From Scilla litardierei (Eukaryota > Streptophyta > Magnoliopsida > Asparagales > Asparagaceae): DNA of 64,000 nt. The notes below the pieces were generated by a model. The model worked only from the letters and a program-made list of their open reading frames with translations, was not told the origin of the DNA and made no database searches. Both the position numbers and the translations under genes were made by a program. Numbering within the stretch: the first letter of the stretch is position 1; each line of letters opens with the position of its first letter. Positions 58,791 through 64,000 of the stretch are shown piece after piece. The stretch spans positions 14,871,860 through 14,935,859 of the forward strand of contig CM061130.1 of NCBI GenBank assembly GCA_030789695.1. Reading direction: 5' to 3'.

Positions 58791-59451
58791 TACAACGACA
58801 ACAATTAGGAAATGTAAAATCCAACATCGGGAGTCGTAGACAATGACGATGGAACTAATTTTGACACCAAGGGAAAAAAAATATTGTGGAAATCAAATCA
58901 AGGTGTGCCAAAATGTCCATTATCAATAAAAATCAACGATAATCAAAATCATCAAAAAAAATACCAAAGAATTATTCATTTCTTGAATAAAGAAACATAC
59001 TCTTCAATATTCAATATTCGTGGTTAATTTTGTGCATGGAAAACAATTCTATACAATTATAGAATTTAAATCTATTTAACCATGTTTTTATGCGTCGAGC
59101 GATGAAATGACATTTCAAATGTATGCAACGAATATTAAAATTTGCACGACGAATAAAAGACAAAGTGAACGATGATGAACATATATATATATATAGAGAC
59201 AACATGAGTACATCCAAAAAGATATCACATCGAATATATGAGGTACATCATATGAAGTGAGACACAACATCTATATAAACAACAAAAAGTACATCATCAT
59301 CATCAACATCGTCATATCATAAAATCCAACACCGACAACCAGAAAGCACAAAAAGAATACGTCAAAGCATCTCTCAACCCTATCCTAACCCAAAACACTC
59401 TCACTAAAATATATCATCCAGAATGTATATGGAGAGTCCTCGGAACAACGA
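58791..59451 (-). other. 3' untranslated region after the Sire-2 env-like ORF
   Basis: AT-rich with a short TA run at 59178. No recognisable coding sequence. The 80-codon minus frame ending at 59385 overlaps the env-like ORF in another frame and is a shadow. Confidence 0.5.
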
Positions 59452-61107
59452 TCACGGGGAGGAGGCTGGATCTGCAGCGTCAGTGGGTCCAGTCGATGGA
59501 GTGGACTCAGGCTCTGCAGGGAGAAGAGGTGTCTCAACAGATGGAATTGTCGGGGCAGGAGTGGAGATCTCAGCAACAGGCTCAACAGCAGCATGAGTCT
59601 CGACAGAAGCAGCAGCAGCAGATACATGAGCAGGCTTGGAAACTAGGTCAGCAGCAGGCTCAGAAGGCTGAAGAGCTGCAGCAGATGGCTCTGGAACACC
59701 GGAAGTGGTGGCAACTCCAGGAGCAGAAGTGGAAGTACCAGCAGCAGCAGCAGCAGTGGCCTCATCGCCACGGGCAAAAGAAGTAGCAAGCTCGTCGAGC
59801 TCCTCATCGTCCATCTCCTCGGCCTCAGACACCGAAGGAGGAAGCTCAATCCCCATCATACGAGCCATACGGCAGACTACCTCCTCAGTACGAGCCAAAC
59901 GGGAGTCGTGCTGACGAAGTAGGCGTACGACATCGTCCAATGTAGCAGGGGAAGACGAGGCTGCAGCAGCTGACGGAGTAGACTGAGAAGCAGATGCGGT
60001 AGACCTCTGCACGTGACGAAGAGCCGCTAGAGATTTCTTCACGGCCGTCGCGTTCAGAGGCGTACCCAAAGGACGCTCATCGTCAGGAGGGAGGGGGACT
60101 CGGAAATGACGGAATACGAGAGTCAACAGGCAAGGGTATGGAATGTGCGCAGACTTATTGGTCTTGCGTATACACTCGAAAGAATCCATCTTATCGAGTA
60201 TCACGCGAGCCCAATTTATCTCGCACCCCAAGAAAAGAGCGTATATGAGTTTCAAGAACGACTGGGATGGGAGTGAAGAGGATCCATACTTAGGGAGGAG
60301 ACACGACTTCAAAATCAGGTTAAGAACCCACGCATTCGGCTTAAAAGATTTCGATGGAACACCAATGAATGCGGAGGGGATAACCTGGAAAATCTCAGAA
60401 AGAATAGACTGATCCAAGGAAGAAATGTCGTCTACGGAAATGTCCGAAGGGAGGAGACCACACGACGCACAACCAAGGATCTCCCCCAAGATTTCTGCCG
60501 TGAGAACTTTAGGAGTTCCCAAGACAGTCGTCTCAATGGAGTGGCTGGCATCGTACTGGCCTCGAATACGGTTGGCATAGAACAATTTCACGAGGCGAGG
60601 GTACGGTTTGGGATTGGCCTTGGGGTCGTATCGGAGATAATCTAGAAGGCCACTATAAGACAGAAGATCAGCAAGGCCGAGAAAATCAGAGAACTGAACG
60701 TAATGCTCCAACAGCAGTGGACAGTGTTCTATACGGTTGTACGCGGCGAGACACTGAGGGTCATCGCGGCACAACGATATGTCTACATCGCCAACTGGCA
60801 TAGGAGCTTTACCCTTGGCCTTACGGGTCTTCGGAGGTGGAGTGGGTTCCCTAGTAGGCTCATCCTCAGGAATAAAATCAGTGTCGGAATCGGGAGGAGT
60901 AGCCGGAGTGTGAAGAATAGGTTTTTTGGTCTTGGATTTGCGGGGTTTAACTATGGCAGTCCTAGGCTTCTTAAGAGGAGGCGACGAAGGAGAGGCTTGG
61001 GTAGACTTGGCACGACGCTTAGGCTTCGGGGGATTCCTAGGGTCGGAAGGCCCTACGGTCATAGGAGAAGCCCCGGAAGAGGCGATAGGAATTCTAGTCT
61101 TAGCCAT
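59452..61107 (-). CDS. Sirevirus env-like ORF (551 aa), 'putative plant transposon protein' type
   Basis: An intact frame from ATG at 61107 to 59452, after pol and before the 3' LTR, where SIRE elements carry an env-like ORF. Residues 1-105 are Pro/Lys/Ser-rich with NLS-like PKPKRRAK and KPRKSKTKK. A conserved core runs about 110-345 (CPLLLEHYVQFSDFLGLADL, YPRLVKLFYANRIRG, ETTVLGTPKVLTAEILGEIL, LPKYGSSSLPSQSFLKLIYA), resembling the PF20167-type plant transposon domain. A short amphipathic helix lies at 389-418 (LDDVVRLLRQHDSRLARTEE), then an acidic patch and an Ala/Ser/Pro tail. I see no signal peptide or membrane segment, so an envelope role is not supported. Function is unknown. Its leader carries the LTR-type palindromes. 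Confidence 0.8.
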   Translation of the reverse strand: MAKTRIPIASSGASPMTVGPSDPRNPPKPKRRAKSTQASPSSPPLKKPRTAIVKPRKSKTKKPILHTPATPPDSDTDFIPEDEPTREPTPPPKTRKAKGKAPMPVGDVDISLCRDDPQCLAAYNRIEHCPLLLEHYVQFSDFLGLADLLSYSGLLDYLRYDPKANPKPYPRLVKLFYANRIRGQYDASHSIETTVLGTPKVLTAEILGEILGCASCGLLPSDISVDDISSLDQSILSEIFQVIPSAFIGVPSKSFKPNAWVLNLILKSCLLPKYGSSSLPSQSFLKLIYALFLGCEINWARVILDKMDSFECIRKTNKSAHIPYPCLLTLVFRHFRVPLPPDDERPLGTPLNATAVKKSLAALRHVQRSTASASQSTPSAAAASSSPATLDDVVRLLRQHDSRLARTEEVVCRMARMMGIELPPSVSEAEEMDDEELDELATSFARGDEATAAAAAGTSTSAPGVATTSGVPEPSAAALQPSEPAADLVSKPAHVSAAAASVETHAAVEPVAEISTPAPTIPSVETPLLPAEPESTPSTGPTDAADPASSP

Positions 61108-61506
61108 AGCACTACGAGCACAAGCAAGTAATCACGGAGGATCAACAACCCTAAGCATAAAACCTAGAAGCTAGCACAAAACCCTAGAACACCAAATGAA
61201 ATCGAACACACAAACCCTAGAGGAGAAATTTCGAAACCCTAGAAAACCTAGGAGGAGAAAACGAACCCTAGGGCAAGAAATTGACCTAGGAGAGGGAGGG
61301 AGATACCTAGGAGGTGGAGTCGACGACGGCGGACGGCGGGGATGGCCGGAGATTTGGCCGGAGACGACGGATTTTGAAGGAGGGTTCGATCGGGGTTTTG
61401 GGGTTTTCGAGTTTGAGCTGAGAGGAAACCGACTAAAAATGAAATTAGTCGGATGAAAAATGAGTATAAGTCGGTTGGAAGACGAAAAGACTCAACTGCC
61501 CTAACC
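61108..61506 (-). other. Leader of the Sire-2 env-like ORF
   Basis: Minus-strand 5'-UTR-like text with repeated AACCCTAG/CCTAGGTT words (61145-61300) and C/T-rich runs. A diverged TAGTCGG pair sits at 61430-61475. TATACTCATTTTTCATC near 61450-61470 is the only TATA-like run. Antisense frames at 60926-61456 are shadows. Confidence 0.5.
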
Positions 61507-61810
61507 CACTTAGTCGGTCACAGTTCAAGTATTGACCGACTAGATTACGATCTAGTCGGTCGGTCAATGAGCTTGAACCGACTAAGTCGAAACAGTAGCT
61601 CAGAGTGATTTTTAGGGCTGGATTTAGTCGGTCGCAGTATACTTACTGACCGACTAGTTTTCAATCTAGTCGGTCGGAAAGTGTACTATGACCGACTAAC
61701 GAAAGAAAAAGATAGGAGATGGATATTTGCTTGATCTAGTCGGTCTGAGTTCATTTGCTGACCGACTAGATGAGCATCTAGTTGGTTGACAAGTGAACTG
61801 AAACCGACTA
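61507..61810 (-). promoter_or_regulatory. Internal palindromic cluster of Sire-2
   Basis: About six TAGTCGGTC...GACCGACTAG inverted pairs (for example near 61512-61545, 61553-61585, 61627-61660, 61667-61698, 61737-61770), identical in word and geometry to the LTR cluster at 57531-58070. Located between the pol stop and the env-like ORF. Confidence 0.8.
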
Positions 61811-62056
61811 GAAGAGTCCAAAAATAGAAATTTGATTTCTCTTCACAAACCACTTGGATGAAACATCCTAACTCACTCATTAGTCATCTAAATTACCCCA
61901 TAAAACGTCGAAATCTTAAGTACGACATTGAAATACGAATTCGAGCAATAAATTCGAATAAATCACATAAAATTCCCAAAAATTCAATTAATCTAGCATG
62001 AATGAAATATCGCGAAATATATTAACATGCAAGATGATTGAATTTAAATATGAATC
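61811..62056 (-). other. Spacer after Sire-2 pol
   Basis: AT-rich non-coding spacer between the pol stop and the palindrome cluster. No motif recognised. Confidence 0.5.
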
Positions 62057-64000
62057 CTATATCTCGGATTCACCCATAATCCCCAATTCTCGACGCAACC
62101 GCACAAAGGAGTCCTCCTTTAGGGGTTTCGTGAAAATATCGGCGATTTGCTTTTGGGTTTCAACGTACACTAAAATGATGTCCTTTTTAGCAACATGATC
62201 ATCTAAGAAATGGTGTCGGACATCTATGTGTTTCGATCGGGAATGGTGCACCGGATTCTTTGAAAGACAAATAGCACTTTGGTTATCCACCATGATAGGG
62301 CTAGTATCACAATGAATACCAAAATCCTTCAATGTGTGTCTCATCCAAAGAACCTGGGCACAAGCGGCACCGGCGGCAATGTATTCTGCCTCGGTGGTTG
62401 AAAGTGATACCGAATTTTGCTTCTTGGAAAACCAAGAGACAAGAGAATTTCCTAGAAAATGGCAAGTGCCACTAGTACTTTTCCTGTCGGATTTGCATCC
62501 CGCATAATCAGCGTCACTATATGAGACTAACTCATATGTGCTAGATCTCGGATAAAGTAATCCAAAATCTAATGTGTAACTTAGATAACGGAAAATACGC
62601 TTTACCGCTACTAAGTGAGAATCCTTAGGTTGAGACTGATAACGAGCACATATGCATACGGCAAACATAATATCGGGCCTACTTACGGTAAGATAAAGCA
62701 AACTACCTATCATACCTCGATATAGACGAATGTCTACATCCTTACCGCCCGTATCCTTGTCAAGATGCGTAGTCGTGCTCATTGGAGTCTTTTTCCCGGA
62801 GGCATTCTCCATTCCAAATCGCTTTAGCAACTCCACCGTGTACTTCGTTTGGTGGATGAAGATTGCATCGTTCATTTGGTGAATTTGGAGACCTAAGAAA
62901 TATTTGAGTTCGCCCATGTGGCTCATCTCAAATTGTTCCTTCATCACATTAGAAAACTCTTCGCAAAGAGCGAAGTTAGTAGCACCGAAAATGATATCAT
63001 CAACATAAATTTGAACTAATAAAATATCATTATTTGCATGCTTAATAAAAAGTGTTGAATCGGCTTCGCCCATTTTAAAATTCAAATCCAAAAGAAAATT
63101 CTTTAGGCGATCATACCAAGCTCGAGGAGCTTGTCTCAAACCATAAAGAGCTTTCTTTAGTTTAAAAACGTGATTCGGAAATTTTTCATTTATGAAGCCC
63201 GGAGGTTGAGAAACGTAAACTTCCTCAACGACATCTCCGTTTGAAAATGCACTTTTAACATCCATTTGAAATAATTTAAAATTCTTATGGCATGCAAAAG
63301 ACAAAAGTAATCTAATTGATTCTAATCTAGCTACCGGAGCGAAAGATTCTTCGAAATCGATACCTTCCTCTTGACGATAGCCTTGAGCTACTAACCGAGC
63401 TTTGTTCCGGACGACGACTTGGTTTTCGTCGGTTTTGTTCTTGAAGATCCACTTTGTCCCTATGACGGTGTGGTTCTTCGATGGCAATGGAACAAGCTCC
63501 CAAACTTCATTCCTCTCGAATTGAATGAGCTCCTCCTCCATGGCTAAGATCCAAGCGCTATCTTCGCATGCTTCATTAATATTCTTTGGCTCTATCGATG
63601 AGGCAAAGGCACAATTTGCGAAGTGGTGAACTTGCGATCTCGTCTTGACACTATCATAGATATTGCCAATGACTTGCTCATGGGGATGGTCACGAACCGA
63701 ATGAAGCCGTTTGGGAATACCTTGATCACTAGGAACATTCTCAACAACTTCATTAGTTGGGTTAGTCTCAATAGAATCATTAGAATCATTAGACTTAGAA
63801 TTATCAAACGAATCACATAAAACATCCATAGAATCATTATCATTTGAAATTCTAGTTGGAACAAATCCTTCATTAAATGAGACATGAAGCGATTCCTCGA
63901 TCGTTGAGGTTCGTTTGTTGAATATCCGGTAGGCTTTGCTACGCGTAGAATATCCAACAAAAATCCCCTCATCGGATCTCGGATCGAATTTGTCCAAACT
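62057..64000 (-). CDS. pol: Sirevirus Pol: integrase C-terminus, RT and RNase H (partial at right edge)
   Basis: Open from the window edge to the stop at 62057 without interruption (646 codons from the first ATG). It starts in the integrase C-terminal region ([20 protein letters not shown]), crosses a variable acidic/Asn-Ser linker, and enters [34 protein letters not shown] (first catalytic Asp near residue 246), [24 protein letters not shown] at 331-334. RNase H follows with [39 protein letters not shown] and [20 protein letters not shown]. It ends [13 protein letters not shown]. All catalytic motifs visible are intact. The protein would convert element RNA to cDNA in cytoplasmic particles. 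Confidence 0.95.
   Translation of the reverse strand, partial: SLDKFDPRSDEGIFVGYSTRSKAYRIFNKRTSTIEESLHVSFNEGFVPTRISNDNDSMDVLCDSFDNSKSNDSNDSIETNPTNEVVENVPSDQGIPKRLHSVRDHPHEQVIGNIYDSVKTRSQVHHFANCAFASSIEPKNINEACEDSAWILAMEEELIQFERNEVWELVPLPSKNHTVIGTKWIFKNKTDENQVVVRNKARLVAQGYRQEEGIDFEESFAPVARLESIRLLLSFACHKNFKLFQMDVKSAFSNGDVVEEVYVSQPPGFINEKFPNHVFKLKKALYGLRQAPRAWYDRLKNFLLDLNFKMGEADSTLFIKHANNDILLVQIYVDDIIFGATNFALCEEFSNVMKEQFEMSHMGELKYFLGLQIHQMNDAIFIHQTKYTVELLKRFGMENASGKKTPMSTTTHLDKDTGGKDVDIRLYRGMIGSLLYLTVSRPDIMFAVCICARYQSQPKDSHLVAVKRIFRYLSYTLDFGLLYPRSSTYELVSYSDADYAGCKSDRKSTSGTCHFLGNSLVSWFSKKQNSVSLSTTEAEYIAAGAACAQVLWMRHTLKDFGIHCDTSPIMVDNQSAICLSKNPVHHSRSKHIDVRHHFLDDHVAKKDIILVYVETQKQIADIFTKPLKEDSFVRLRRELGIMGESEI

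Larger units (their letters stand above)
56730..64000 (-). mobile_element. Ty1/copia Sirevirus with env-like ORF, Sire-2 (3' half)
   Basis: On the minus strand: integrase C-terminus, RT and RNase H (64000-62057), palindromic spacer, env-like ORF (61107-59452), multiple polypurine tracts, 3' LTR (58469-56730). It is inserted in the leader of copia copy 2 (TCCAT at 56725-56729 is the likely duplication). Both visible ORFs are open, so this looks like the youngest element in the window. The 5' half lies beyond the right edge. Confidence 0.93.

Noticed and set aside
59496..59849. Gln-rich ORF on plus and Leu-rich ORF on minus
   Set aside because: Antisense and out-of-frame shadows of the Ala/Ser/Pro tail of the Sire-2 env-like ORF.

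Overview
The window is repeat-dense DNA from a flowering-plant nuclear genome. The evidence is the retroelement content: Ty1/copia Sireviruses, Ty3/gypsy Athila- and Tat-like elements with their typical primer-binding sites and extra ORFs, a CACTA transposon, and decayed exons of plant-specific families (WRKY, CAMTA, GTE bromodomain, RLCK, plastid PII). I see no complete host gene, tRNA, rRNA or CRISPR. It reads as heterochromatic intergenic space built by repeated nested insertion. The species cannot be told from the sequence alone.

Layout. 1-3623: the 5' part of a Ty1/copia element on the minus strand (LTR, leader with a GGCCAGGGCC array, gag), inserted into 3624-8440, an Athila-like Ty3/gypsy element (gypsy-1, minus). 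Gypsy-1 in turn sits in a decayed Tat-like tail (8441-10103: antisense extra ORF, then an LTR-like stretch). 10131-12414: a non-autonomous CACTA element. 14345-20174: a decayed Athila-like pol (gypsy-3, plus) split by a 1865-bp solo LTR with perfect ATATA target duplications. 20175-35278: elements with shared ends and TA-rich flanks; the large one carries exon fragments of at least five unrelated plant genes. 35308-35690: a small MITE-like element between TA microsatellites. 35807-36760: a decayed Athila extra ('env-like') ORF.

36899-54897: a Ty1/copia Sirevirus (Sire-1, plus), split by a gypsy-1 relative at 41732-52576 (gypsy-2, minus; full LTR pair and CCAAC target duplication). Sire-1 is cut at its 3' side by 54898-56729, a second copy of the GC-array copia family, now on the plus strand. 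That copy is cut by 56730-64000, a minus-strand Sirevirus (Sire-2) whose visible pol and env-like ORFs are both open; it runs off the right edge.

Main pattern. Clusters of family-specific palindromic words (ACCCGATCGGTTGA in gypsy-1/2, CTAGTCGGTC/GACCGACTAG in Sire-2, TTGGTCGACCAA in Sire-1, TCACTCGATCGAGTGA in gypsy-3) lie directly upstream of the LTR TATA box. A second cluster of the same word lies inside the element, after gag/pol and before the env-like ORF. Copia and gypsy elements share this arrangement. It suggests a second, internal promoter for the env-like gene that uses the same cis-code as the LTR. Both readable env-like proteins begin with basic, NLS-like segments and show no obvious membrane segment.
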